Assembly (NCBI RefSeq): GCF_004785935.1
Contig: NZ_SRRP01000003.1
Location: 48,641-112,640 of the forward strand
Origin: Streptococcus rubneri
GTDB lineage: Bacteria > Bacillota > Bacilli > Lactobacillales > Streptococcaceae
DNA length: 64,000 nucleotides
Direction: 5' to 3'
How positions within the stretch are numbered: the first letter of the stretch is position 1; each line of letters starts with the position of its first letter. The notes beneath the pieces are model-generated. The model was not told the origin of the DNA and did not search any database. It was given only the letters and a program-made list of their open reading frames with translations. Made by a program: the position numbers and the translations under genes. Of this stretch, positions 36,098-46,814 are shown in pieces.

Positions 36098-37582
36098 ATG
36101 ACATTAGTATACCAATCGACACGTGATGCCCAAAATACCGTAACAGCTAGCCAGGCGATTTTGCAAGGTTTGGCAACAGATGGTGGTTTGTTCACACCTG
36201 TCTCTTATCCCCAGGTAGATCTGGACTTTGACAAATTGAAAGACGCTTCTTACCAAGAGGTGGCGAAGCTTGTCTTGTCAGCATTTTTGGACGACTTTAC
36301 ACCAGAAGAGTTGGACTACTGTATCACCAACGCCTACGATAGCAAGTTTGATACTCCAGCCATTGCCCCTCTTGTCAAACTCGATGGGCAATACAACTTG
36401 GAACTCTTCCATGGCTCAACCATTGCCTTTAAAGATATGGCCTTGTCTATCTTGCCATACTTTATGACAACTGCTGCTAAGAAGCATGGTTTGGAAAACA
36501 AGATTGTCATCTTGACAGCGACGTCTGGAGATACTGGGAAGGCTGCCATGGCAGGCTTTGCGGATGTACCAGGAACTGAAATCATCGTCTTTTATCCAAA
36601 AGACGGTGTCAGCAAGGTACAAGAGTTGCAAATGACTACTCAAACGGGTGAAAATACCCATGTGATTGCCATTGACGGGAACTTTGATGATGCCCAAACC
36701 AATGTGAAACATATGTTCAATGATGTGGCCCTCCGTGAAAAATTAGCAGCTAACAAGCTCCAGTTCTCATCAGCCAACTCTATGAATATCGGCCGTTTGG
36801 TCCCACAGATTGTCTATTATGTTTATGCCTACGCTCAATTGGTGAAGACAGGTCAAATCACAGCTGGAGAAAAAGTCAATTTCACTGTTCCAACAGGAAA
36901 CTTTGGAAATATCTTAGCTGCCTTTTACGCAAAACAAATCGGCCTACCAGTCGGCAAGTTGATCTGTGCTTCAAATGACAACAATGTCTTGACAGACTTC
37001 TTTAAAACTCGTGTCTATGACAAGAAGCGTGAGTTCAAGGTAACCACTAGTCCATCTATGGATATCTTAGTATCTTCAAACTTGGAGCGTTTGATTTTCC
37101 ATCTTTTGGGAAATGATGCGGTGAAGACAGCTGAACTCATGACTGCCTTGAATACGCAAGGTCAGTATGAATTGACAGATTTTGATGCAGAGATTCTGGA
37201 TCTCTTTGCAGCTGAGTATGCGACGGAAGCAGAAACAGCAACAGAAATTAAGCGTGTTTATGAGTCAGATGCATATATTGAGGACCCTCATACAGCAGTT
37301 GCCTCAGCCGTATATAAAAAATACCAAGCAGCTACAGGCGATGCGGCTAAGACGGTGATTGCTTCAACAGCTAGTCCATACAAGTTCCCAGTCGTTGCAG
37401 TAGAAGCTGTAACAGGGAAATCAGACTTGACCGACTTTGAAGCTTTGGCTCAGTTGCACGAAATTTCAGGAGTGGCAGTGCCACCAGCAGTGGATGGCCT
37501 TGAAACAGCTCCAGTTCGTCACAAGACAACTGTTGCAGCGGCAGATATGCAGGCAGCAGTAGAATCTTATTTAGGACTTTAA
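36098..37582 (+). CDS. thrC: Threonine synthase
   Basis: This 494-residue PLP enzyme converts O-phosphohomoserine to threonine. The PLP lysine lies in GSTIAFKDMALS (about residues 108-119), and the phosphate loop is TATSGDTGKAA. ATG 36098 has GAGGAA at a suitable distance; the ATG six bases upstream is too close to it. Single gene with a terminator behind. Confidence 0.95.
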   Translation: MTLVYQSTRDAQNTVTASQAILQGLATDGGLFTPVSYPQVDLDFDKLKDASYQEVAKLVLSAFLDDFTPEELDYCITNAYDSKFDTPAIAPLVKLDGQYNLELFHGSTIAFKDMALSILPYFMTTAAKKHGLENKIVILTATSGDTGKAAMAGFADVPGTEIIVFYPKDGVSKVQELQMTTQTGENTHVIAIDGNFDDAQTNVKHMFNDVALREKLAANKLQFSSANSMNIGRLVPQIVYYVYAYAQLVKTGQITAGEKVNFTVPTGNFGNILAAFYAKQIGLPVGKLICASNDNNVLTDFFKTRVYDKKREFKVTTSPSMDILVSSNLERLIFHLLGNDAVKTAELMTALNTQGQYELTDFDAEILDLFAAEYATEAETATEIKRVYESDAYIEDPHTAVASAVYKKYQAATGDAAKTVIASTASPYKFPVVAVEAVTGKSDLTDFEALAQLHEISGVAVPPAVDGLETAPVRHKTTVAAADMQAAVESYLGL

Positions 37583-37594
37583 AAGAGAGGAAGT

Positions 37595-37627
37595 AAACTC
37601 GGTTGGGAAACTAACTGAGTTTCTTTT
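37595..37627 (+). terminator. Terminator of thrC
   Basis: Arms AAACTCGGTT/AACTGAGTTT followed by CTTTTC. Confidence 0.75.
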
Positions 37628-37642
37628 CATCAGGAGGAAAGT

Positions 37643-38926
37643 GTGTCTCGTCAACAACAAGTGGATCGACAAATTTTAAGGATTGCCCTCCCTGCTATCG
37701 GAGAAAACTTTCTCCAAATGCTCATGGGGATGGTAGATAGCTACTTGGTTGCTCAGTTGGGTTTAGTCGCTGTCTCGGGTGTATCCGTCGCAGGCAATAT
37801 CATTACGATTTACCAAGCTATTTTTATCGCTCTTGGAGCAGCGGTTGTGAGTCTCTTGTCCAAAAGTATGGGACAAAAAGATCAGAAAGCCATAGCTCGT
37901 CAAGCCACTGAGTCTATCAAGGTAACGGTTTTATTGAGTCTTGTTTTGGGGACTTTATCCCTCTGCTTTGGCAAGGAATTGATTGCCCTCTTGGGGGTTG
38001 AAACAGCGGTTGCAGCAGCTGGGGGCCTCTATCTAGCCCTTGTCGGAGGAAGTATTTTGCTTTTGGGGCTGATGACGACTTTTGGAGCCCTAGTCCGTGT
38101 GGCCCACAATCCGCGAGTACCTATGTATGTCAGTTTGTTGACCAATGTTTTAAATGCTCTGTTATCGAGCATCTTGATATTTGTTTTTGGGCTAGGCATC
38201 GCTGGGGCTGCATTAGGAACGGTTCTCTCTCGCCTATTAGGAACTTACTTGCTCTGGCGTCAGGTTCAACTTCCCTTCGCTCCTTTTCGTTGGGGATTGG
38301 ATCGAGACTTGTTATCCCTTGCCTTACCTGCTGCTGGTGAACGCCTCATGATGCGAGCAGGGGATATTGTTATCATTGCTATGGTCGCTGTTTTTGGTAC
38401 AAGAGCAGTAGCTGGGAATGCTATTGGGGAAGTCTTGACCCAGTTCAACTATATGCCGGCTTTTGGGATTGCGACAGCGACAGTCATGTTGGTCGCCAAA
38501 AGTTTGGGACAGAATGATTGGCAAGGGATCAAGCAAATCACCAGTCGGAGTTTCTGGCTCTCCTTTCTCTCCATGTTTCCCCTCGCCCTTACTATTTTCT
38601 TATTTGGAAGTCCTTTAACAGCCCTTTACACCAAGGATTCAGGAGCTATTGCCGCTTCCTTATCCGTCATTTTGTTCTCCTTGCTTGGAACGCCTCTGAC
38701 AGCTGGAACGGTCATCTATACGGCTGTCTGGCAAGGTCTGGGTAACGCCCGCCTTCCTTTTTATGCGACCACGATCGGCATGTGGGTGATTCGGATTGGC
38801 TCAGGTTATCTGATGGGGGTCATCCTCGGTTGGGGCTTGCCAGGTATTTGGGCAGGTACCCTCTTGGATAATGGTTTTCGCTGGTTTTTCTTAAAAACGC
38901 TCTATCATCGGAAATGGAAGGAATAA
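37643..38926 (+). CDS. MATE family efflux transporter
   Basis: A 427-residue protein with twelve predicted helices in two related halves. The N-terminal pattern ALPAIGENFLQMLMGMVDSY is typical of MATE drug/cation antiporters. It uses a GTG start 6 nt behind AGGAGG. It is 5 bp from the HAD gene, so both are co-transcribed. Substrate unknown. Confidence 0.9.
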   Translation: MSRQQQVDRQILRIALPAIGENFLQMLMGMVDSYLVAQLGLVAVSGVSVAGNIITIYQAIFIALGAAVVSLLSKSMGQKDQKAIARQATESIKVTVLLSLVLGTLSLCFGKELIALLGVETAVAAAGGLYLALVGGSILLLGLMTTFGALVRVAHNPRVPMYVSLLTNVLNALLSSILIFVFGLGIAGAALGTVLSRLLGTYLLWRQVQLPFAPFRWGLDRDLLSLALPAAGERLMMRAGDIVIIAMVAVFGTRAVAGNAIGEVLTQFNYMPAFGIATATVMLVAKSLGQNDWQGIKQITSRSFWLSFLSMFPLALTIFLFGSPLTALYTKDSGAIAASLSVILFSLLGTPLTAGTVIYTAVWQGLGNARLPFYATTIGMWVIRIGSGYLMGVILGWGLPGIWAGTLLDNGFRWFFLKTLYHRKWKE

Positions 38927-38931
38927 AACTT

Positions 38932-39555
38932 ATGACACGAGCTTTTATTTGGGATTTGGATGGAACTCTTTTGGATTCTTATGAAGCGATTTTAGATGGG
39001 ATTGCTGAGACTTATGCCTATTACTCTCTGGACTTTGACCGGGAAGCGGTCCATGCTTTTATTCTTCAACAATCCGTCCAGTCTTTGCTTGAAGACGTTG
39101 CTAGAGAACATGGCTTGGATGCGGAGGAGATGAATCGTTATCGTGCTTCTAGCTTGCGTGAGAAAAACGCCCAAGTGCATCTGATGCAGGGGGCTAGAGA
39201 CATTCTAACTTGGGGTAAAGAGGAAGGGATTGCCCAATTTGTCTATACCCACAAGGGGAAGAATGCTTACCCAATTCTGGAAGATTTAGGGATCCTATCC
39301 TATTTCCAAGAGATTGTCACAACGGACAATGGTTTTAGGAGAAAACCAGATCCAGAAGGAGTCGATTATCTAGTGGATAAGTATCAACTGGATCCGAGTG
39401 AGACTTATTATATTGGTGATCGAACCTTGGATGTTGATCTGGCAGACAATGCAGGAATCGGGAGTATTAATTTTTTAGATTACAAGCCGGATGTCAATCA
39501 TGCGATTCGTCATTTGGATGATATTCGCCTCTATTTTGAAGAAGAAAAAAGTTAA
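38932..39555 (+). CDS. HAD family hydrolase (phosphoglycolate phosphatase-like)
   Basis: This 207-residue phosphatase shows motif I DLDGTLLDS (nucleophile Asp near residue 9), motif II YTHKGK, motif III lysine (RKPDPEG) and motif IV YIGDRTLDVDLADNAG, with a helical cap between I and II. ATG 38932 is preferred for its GGAAGGA. Substrate unknown. Confidence 0.88.
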   Translation: MTRAFIWDLDGTLLDSYEAILDGIAETYAYYSLDFDREAVHAFILQQSVQSLLEDVAREHGLDAEEMNRYRASSLREKNAQVHLMQGARDILTWGKEEGIAQFVYTHKGKNAYPILEDLGILSYFQEIVTTDNGFRRKPDPEGVDYLVDKYQLDPSETYYIGDRTLDVDLADNAGIGSINFLDYKPDVNHAIRHLDDIRLYFEEEKS

Positions 39556-39643
39556 CTTATTTAACAAAGCAAGGCTTCTTTGTTGCTGGAATGGCGCTAT
39601 GAAAAGAATCCGTAAACAATTTGTTTTGAAAATGAAATAATTC

Positions 39644-39676
39644 CTTAAGAAATCTTTAAGATAAATCCGATATAAT
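39644..39676 (+). promoter_or_regulatory. CiaR-type promoter of the small RNA
   Basis: CTTAAG-N5-TTTAAG (39644-39660), then exactly 10 nt to TATAAT (39671-39676). Confidence 0.85.
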
Positions 39677-39682
39677 AAAACC

Positions 39683-39779
39683 ATAAACAAAGACCTCCTA
39701 ACTTTGTTTATGAAATCCTAAAACTTTTCTTTTTCATAATAATCTCCCTAAAAGACCACCAAATCCGGTGGTCTTTTAC
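39683..39779 (+). ncRNA. CiaR-regulated small RNA candidate (csRNA type)
   Basis: The predicted transcript of about 97 nt starts 7 nt behind the -10. It carries two anti-Shine-Dalgarno tracts (GACCTCCTAACTTTG and AATCTCCCTAAA) and ends with the terminator AAAAGACCACC/GGTGGTCTTTT. It is closely similar to the small RNA at 18062-18156 on the other strand: same order, same promoter spacing and same kind of terminator. Expected action is base-pairing with translation starts of target mRNAs, controlled by the CiaRH system. Confidence 0.85.
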
Positions 39780-39867
39780 TTTGCTTTTCTTAGGAGGAGA
39801 TCATTTCGTTTGAGGCGAGCAAATTTCTTGCCTCGACTTTTTAAAAATGATACACTTGATAAATCAA

Positions 39868-39885
39868 TTATTGACAAGTCAATAA
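39868..39885. promoter_or_regulatory. Palindromic operator before the MarR gene
   Basis: Perfect palindrome TTATTGACAAGTCAATAA inside the promoter region of the MarR-type regulator; probably its autoregulatory site. Confidence 0.75.
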
Positions 39886-39903
39886 AAAGTTTGGAGAGAA
39901 GGA

Positions 39904-40329
39904 ATGACAGAAATGCATGACTTGCTTTATCGGTTGAAGCTAGCTGATCAGGCATCAACCCAATTATTTGAAAAACAATTGGGCATTGGTCTGACCCGTT
40001 ATCAGATGCTCCAGTTGTTATTAGTAGAGGCGCCGTGTAGCCAAGCGGCCCTCCAGGAGAAACTAGCGATTGACCCTGCAGCCTTAACCCGCCACTTCAA
40101 AGTCTTAGAAGCTGGAGGCTATGTTACTCGTAGTCGCAATCCAGAAAATCAACGGGAGGTTGTGGTAGAACTTACGGAATTTGCCAGAGATCGGTTGTTG
40201 GTCCATCCTCCAGCGCATCACTTACAGGTAAAAGCCCAGATGGATCAGATTCTATCTGAAAAAGAGCAGGATCAGTTGAGTCACTTATTCGAAAAGTTGG
40301 TGTCTGGTCTTGAACAAATTACATTTTAA
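39904..40329 (+). CDS. MarR family transcriptional regulator
   Basis: A 141-residue winged-helix protein. The recognition region is CSQAALQEKLAIDPAALTRH (about residues 51-70), followed by the wing YVTRSRNPENQREVVVELT. It likely represses itself and the DUF1304 gene 12 bp downstream through the palindrome at 39868. The ligand is unknown. Confidence 0.9.
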   Translation: MTEMHDLLYRLKLADQASTQLFEKQLGIGLTRYQMLQLLLVEAPCSQAALQEKLAIDPAALTRHFKVLEAGGYVTRSRNPENQREVVVELTEFARDRLLVHPPAHHLQVKAQMDQILSEKEQDQLSHLFEKLVSGLEQITF

Positions 40330-40341
40330 AAGGAGAATAGT

Positions 40342-40704
40342 ATGTCTGTCTTAACCGTTTTTTTAGCAAGCCTTGCTGCTTTCGAACATTTCTATATTTT
40401 TTATCTTGAGAGTTTAGCAACCCACTCGGCATCGACTAGTCGTGTCTTTAATATGGATCAGGAAGAATTGCATCGTCCATCTGTGACTGTCCTCTTCAAA
40501 AACCAAGGCATTTATAATGCTCTGGTTGGTGTCTTCCTCCTCTATGCCCTCTTTATAGCTAGAAATAGTGAAATTGTCACGATTTTTCTGCTTTTTATTA
40601 TTGGTGTCGCAGTTTATGGGGCTGTAACTTCTAATAAAAAAATTATCTTGACTCAGGGTGGACCAGCAATAGTCGCTTTAGCCAGCCTTCTTCTGCTTGG
40701 ATAA
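40342..40704 (+). CDS. DUF1304 family membrane protein
   Basis: A 120-residue protein with four predicted helices. The conserved DUF1304 features are the early EHFYIFYLE (residues 14-22) and the NQGIYNALVGVFLLYAL segment (about residues 53-69). Ribosome site AAAGGAG. It forms an operon with the MarR gene. Function of the family is unknown; the pairing with a MarR regulator hints at stress or compound response. Confidence 0.85.
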   Translation: MSVLTVFLASLAAFEHFYIFYLESLATHSASTSRVFNMDQEELHRPSVTVLFKNQGIYNALVGVFLLYALFIARNSEIVTIFLLFIIGVAVYGAVTSNKKIILTQGGPAIVALASLLLLG

Positions 40705-40711
40705 GGATCAG

Positions 40712-40737
40712 CTCTTCCAGATTGGGAAGAGTTTTTC
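40712..40737 (+). terminator. Terminator after the DUF1304 gene
   Basis: Arms CTCTTCC/GGGAAGAG followed by TTTTTC. Confidence 0.85.
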
Positions 40738-40889
40738 ATTCCTATCCTTGGAGCTGCGATGAAAAGGGCTCCATCTTCAGTTGCCAGTTTGCCGTAAAAA
40801 AATAACTATGCCTTTTGCATTCAGCTTTTAGTTTTCTTGAAGCTTTCTATAAGGAATGGTTTAGGTTTGAGCTGTATACTAAATTCATC

Positions 40890-41070
40890 AAATAAAAAAT
40901 GAGGTACAGCAAATGAAAATCTCAGTAAACTATCCAAAAGAATTTAAGCCAGACGCCAAAAACGGAACCTGTTACGGTGACCAATAGCATCATCACTTTT
41001 TTCATAACAATCTCCTAAAGAAGAAGCGGACTTGGATTAGAAGGATCCAGGTCCCGCTTCTTTTTCTATG
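40890..41070 (+). ncRNA. Possible third small RNA with csRNA-like 3' half and a tiny ORF
   Basis: A -10-like TATACT occurs near 40878. The region ends with a strong terminator (arms GAAGCGG..CTTGG/CCAGGT..CCCGCTTC, about 41029-41066, then TTTTTC). Before it lies CTTTTTTCATAACAATCTCC, which matches the 3' anti-ribosome-site module of the two csRNAs. No clear CiaR box is present. A 24-codon ORF (40913-40987, MKISVNYPKEFKPDAKNGTC at the start) has GAGG upstream and may be translated. Extent uncertain. The rest of the 40.7-41.1 kb gap holds nothing else that I can support. Confidence 0.35.
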
Positions 41071-41101
41071 CCTGCCTAACTCTTTTACGTTGGATTCATG
41101 A

Positions 41102-41113
41102 TATAATAGAGGC
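41102..41113 (+). promoter_or_regulatory. Extended -10 of polA placed just before its start codon
   Basis: TGATATAAT (TATAAT 41102-41107) ends 6 nt before the ATG, so the transcript should begin at or next to the start codon (leaderless). Confidence 0.65.
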
Positions 41114-43759
41114 ATGGAAAATAAGAACAAATTATTACTCATCGACGGGTCGTCCGTCGCTTTTCGTGCTTTTTTTGCACTTTATAATCAAATCGACCGC
41201 TTTAAAAATGCCAATGGACTTCATACCAATGCCATCTATGGTTTTAACCTCATGTTGAGTCATCTCTTGGAGCGGGTTCAACCGACTCATGTCCTAGTTG
41301 CTTTTGATGCAGGAAAGACCACTTTCCGCACAGAGATGTATGCCGATTACAAGGGGGGGCGGGCAAAAACACCAGATGAGTTCCGTGAGCAGTTTCCTTT
41401 CATTCGTGAGCAACTGGATCATATGGGAATCCGCCACTATGAGCTAGCTCAATATGAAGCAGATGATATTATTGGAACGCTGGACAAGTTGGCAGAATCA
41501 ACTTCTGTTCCTTTTGATGTCACCATCGTTTCTGGGGATAAAGATTTGATCCAGCTGACAGATGACAATACGGTGGTTGAAATCTCCAAAAAAGGAGTGG
41601 CAGAGTTTGAAGAATTCACTCCAGTCTATTTGAAAGAAAAGATGGGACTGACACCAGAGCAGTTTATCGACCTCAAGGCCTTGATGGGAGATAAGTCGGA
41701 TAATATCCCAGGTGTTACCAAGATTGGAGAAAAGACCGGAATCAAACTACTCCTAGAGTACGGGTCTCTCGATGGTATTTACGAGCATATCGATGAGATG
41801 AAGGCTTCTAAGATGAAGGAAAATCTTATCAGCGATAAGGAGCAGGCCTACCTATCTAAGACTCTCGCGACCATCGATACCAATGCGCCAATCGAGATCG
41901 GCCTGGACGATATCATCTATACTGGTCCCCATCTTGAAAATCTGGCTAAGTTTTATGAGGAGATGGGCTTCAAGCAACTCCGCCAAGCTTTGGATTTGAG
42001 TGGGGAAGCAGCAGCTCCGGTAGCCATTGACTACACAGAAGTAGAGCAGGTTACCTCGGATATGCTCACGGATGATAGTTTTTTCCATTTTGAGATTTTT
42101 GGGGACAATTACCATACAGAACCGATCATCGGCTTTGCCTGGGGAACAAAAGGTAAGCTCTACACTAGCACAGATACCAGTTTGTTACAAACGCCAGTTT
42201 TTAAAGAATTCCTCGAAAAAACGTCCCTCAAGGTCTATGACTTCAAGCGGGCCAAGGTCTTGCTTAGCCACTTGGATATTACCTTGCAAAATCCAGCTTT
42301 TGACAGTCGTTTGGCCAAGTATCTCTTGTCGACCGTAGAGGACAATGAAATTTCCACCATTGCGAGTCTCTATAGTCAGATTGCACTACCGCTGGACGAA
42401 GTTGTTTATGGCAAGGGAGCCAAAAAAGCCATTCCAGAAAAGGCGGTCCTATTAGAGCATTTGGCACGAAAAGTCGCTGTTTTACTAGACACTGAAGAGC
42501 CTATGACGGAGCAACTAAAAGCTCACGACCAACTAGATCTGCTCTATGATATGGAGCAACCACTAGCAGCTGTTTTGGCCAAGATGGAAATCGCAGGGAT
42601 TAAGGTGGAACGCCAGACCCTCCAAGACATGCAGGTTGAAAACGAAGCAGTCTTGGAGCGCCTGACTCAAGAAATCTACGAGTTGGCAGGAGAAGAATTT
42701 AACATCAATTCTCCAAAACAATTGGGCGTCATCCTTTTTGAAAAATTGGAACTCCCTCTTGAATATACAAAAAAGACCAAAACTGGCTATTCAACAGCTG
42801 TTGATGTCTTGGAACGCCTAGCTCCCATCGCACCAATCGTGTCTAAGATTCTTGAATACCGCCAGATCGCAAAAATCCAGTCAACCTATGTCATCGGTCT
42901 TCAAGACTGGATTTTGGAAGATGGGAAAATCCATACCCGCTATGTACAGGATTTGACGCAGACAGGTCGCCTGTCCAGTGTGGATCCTAACCTGCAAAAC
43001 ATCCCTGTCCGTTTGGAACAAGGCCGTCTCATTCGCAAAGCCTTTGTCCCGGAAGAGGAAAACAGTGTCTTGCTCAGTTCGGATTACTCACAGATCGAAC
43101 TGCGCGTTTTAGCCCATATTTCAGGAGATGAACATTTGATTGACGCCTTTAATCATGGGGCAGATATCCATACATCGACTGCTATGCGGGTCTTCAATAT
43201 TGAAAAACCAGAAGATTTGACGCCGAATGACCGTCGCAATGCAAAAGCAGTAAACTTCGGTGTGGTTTATGGGATTTCCGACTTTGGACTGTCTAACAAC
43301 CTAGGGATCAGCCGAAAAGAAGCTAAGGCCTACATTGAGACTTACTTCGAACGCTACCCTGGCATCAAGGACTATATGGAGAGAGTGGTGCGGGAAGCGC
43401 GTGACAAAGGCTATGTGGAGACTCTCTTCAAGCGTCGTCGGGAGATTCCAGATATCAATTCTCGCAACTTCAATGTTCGAGGCTTTGCGGAGCGGACGGC
43501 TATCAACTCACCGATTCAAGGATCCGCAGCCGATATCTTGAAAATTGCTATGATCCAACTGGACCAAGCACTGGTGGCGGGTGGCTATCAGACCAAGATG
43601 CTTCTTCAGGTTCACGATGAAATTGTTCTGCAAGTACCAACTGATGAACTTGCAACGATCAAAGAACTCGTCAAAGAGACCATGGAATCTGCTATTGAAC
43701 TTGCGGTACCACTGGAAGCCGATGAGAATGAAGGCAAAACATGGTATGAAGCCAAATAA
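41114..43759 (+). CDS. polA: DNA polymerase I
   Basis: The 881-residue protein has an N-terminal 5' nuclease domain (about residues 1-290, with FDAGKTTFR and ALMGDKSDNIPGV), a middle domain and a C-terminal polymerase. Polymerase motif A is DYSQIELRVLAH, motif B is RRNAKAVNFGVVYG and motif C is QVHDEIV. The middle 3'-5' exonuclease-like domain (about 310-480) is degenerate: the usual DxE motif is replaced by HFEIFGD. This agrees with streptococcal Pol I lacking proofreading. No ribosome site is visible. Confidence 0.97.
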   Translation: MENKNKLLLIDGSSVAFRAFFALYNQIDRFKNANGLHTNAIYGFNLMLSHLLERVQPTHVLVAFDAGKTTFRTEMYADYKGGRAKTPDEFREQFPFIREQLDHMGIRHYELAQYEADDIIGTLDKLAESTSVPFDVTIVSGDKDLIQLTDDNTVVEISKKGVAEFEEFTPVYLKEKMGLTPEQFIDLKALMGDKSDNIPGVTKIGEKTGIKLLLEYGSLDGIYEHIDEMKASKMKENLISDKEQAYLSKTLATIDTNAPIEIGLDDIIYTGPHLENLAKFYEEMGFKQLRQALDLSGEAAAPVAIDYTEVEQVTSDMLTDDSFFHFEIFGDNYHTEPIIGFAWGTKGKLYTSTDTSLLQTPVFKEFLEKTSLKVYDFKRAKVLLSHLDITLQNPAFDSRLAKYLLSTVEDNEISTIASLYSQIALPLDEVVYGKGAKKAIPEKAVLLEHLARKVAVLLDTEEPMTEQLKAHDQLDLLYDMEQPLAAVLAKMEIAGIKVERQTLQDMQVENEAVLERLTQEIYELAGEEFNINSPKQLGVILFEKLELPLEYTKKTKTGYSTAVDVLERLAPIAPIVSKILEYRQIAKIQSTYVIGLQDWILEDGKIHTRYVQDLTQTGRLSSVDPNLQNIPVRLEQGRLIRKAFVPEEENSVLLSSDYSQIELRVLAHISGDEHLIDAFNHGADIHTSTAMRVFNIEKPEDLTPNDRRNAKAVNFGVVYGISDFGLSNNLGISRKEAKAYIETYFERYPGIKDYMERVVREARDKGYVETLFKRRREIPDINSRNFNVRGFAERTAINSPIQGSAADILKIAMIQLDQALVAGGYQTKMLLQVHDEIVLQVPTDELATIKELVKETMESAIELAVPLEADENEGKTWYEAK

Positions 43760-43780
43760 GATTGAGTTTGTTCAAAACAG

Positions 43781-43818
43781 AAAGCGGTGGGAGACTTTTA
43801 AGTTTCCTACCGCTTTTA
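43781..43818 (+). terminator. Terminator of polA
   Basis: Arms AAAGCGGTGGGAGAC/GTTTCCTACCGCTTTT. Confidence 0.85.
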
Positions 43819-43893
43819 ACGACAAACACTTGCAATGCTCTCCGTATTGTTATACTATTTAAAGAAAGGAAACGCATACAAAAGGAGATTCAT

Positions 43894-44346
43894 ATGGCCT
43901 ATTCATTTCGCAATCCTAGTGATGGTGTTATCAAACATTACTTAGAAACAAGCAAAATCATTGCTGTAGTCGGATTATCTGATCGTGAAGACACAACCAG
44001 TCATCGTGTCAGCAAGGAGATGCAAGAGCGGGGCTATCGGATTATTCCCGTTAATCCTCGTGCAGCCGGTGGCCAGATCCTAGGAGAAACGGTGTACGCT
44101 GGCTTGCAGGAAATTCCTTTCCCAGTAGATATCGTCGATGTTTACCGTCGCAGTGAGTTTTTGCCAGATGTAGCGCGTGACTTCATCGAGACAGATGCAA
44201 AGATTTTTTGGGCGCAATTGGAGCTGGAAAACCAAGAAGCAGAAGATATTCTTCGTGGAGCCGGTCGCGAAGATATTGTCATGAACCGCTGTATCAAACG
44301 GGAGCATACTCGTTTGGTCATGGGAGAATCTGTCTACGGGGTGTAA
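43894..44346 (+). CDS. CoA-binding domain protein (YccU type)
   Basis: A 150-residue Rossmann protein. It shows IIAVVGLSDREDTTSHRVSK (about residues 20-39), GYRIIPVNPRA and VDIVDVYRRSEFLP, with an ending NRCIKREHTRL typical of YccU-like CoA-binding proteins. ATG 43894 has AAAGGAG at a good distance; upstream in-frame codons run through the polA terminator. No catalytic role is known. Confidence 0.9.
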   Translation: MAYSFRNPSDGVIKHYLETSKIIAVVGLSDREDTTSHRVSKEMQERGYRIIPVNPRAAGGQILGETVYAGLQEIPFPVDIVDVYRRSEFLPDVARDFIETDAKIFWAQLELENQEAEDILRGAGREDIVMNRCIKREHTRLVMGESVYGV

Positions 44347-44355
44347 CTTAAAAAA

Positions 44356-44550
44356 GGGAGACCTTGTTCAAGATGAATCGTAGCTATGAGGAAACTGTAA
44401 CAATCCACTGTTGATTTCAAGGAAATCAGCGGGGATAGTAATAAGTCTAGCTGTATGAATTGATGTAGCTTCATCTAAGAACTTGGGGGACAGTTACATC
44501 ATATTTGGAAGAATAGAGAGTTGATCGAACAGATGCGAACAAATCTCTCT
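44356..44550 (+). ncRNA. 6S RNA-like structured RNA candidate
   Basis: This 195-nt stretch has no ORF but can close on itself. GGGAGA-CC-TTGTTC (44356-44369) pairs with GAACAA-A-TCTCTC (44537-44549). An inner stem AGATGAA/TTCATCT and an apical hairpin GTTGATTTC/GAAATCAGC are also possible. Length, a closing stem and an open centre recall 6S RNA (ssrS). I could not check the conserved 6S positions, so this is a structural guess. Confidence 0.4.
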
Positions 44551-44563
44551 GAAAATAAAAAAA

Positions 44564-44615
44564 GAATCCACCTAGTAACTTGGAGAATGAATTCCAACTT
44601 TAGGTGGTTTTTTGT
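44564..44615. terminator. Terminator between the RNA candidate and the DUF975 gene
   Basis: Arms CCACCTA..TTGGA/TCCAA..TAGGTGG with T/A runs on both sides. Confidence 0.8.
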
Positions 44616-44625
44616 TATTTTTTGC

Positions 44626-46807
<2,182 letters not shown>

Positions 46808-46814
46808 GATGGAT

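Noticed and set aside
40980-41020. Small hydrophobic peptide gene on the minus strand (starts MKKVMMLLVTVTG)
   Set aside because: Its apparent ribosome site and start are the complement of the csRNA-type pairing tract, and the terminator polarity supports plus-strand transcription; kept only as a remark.
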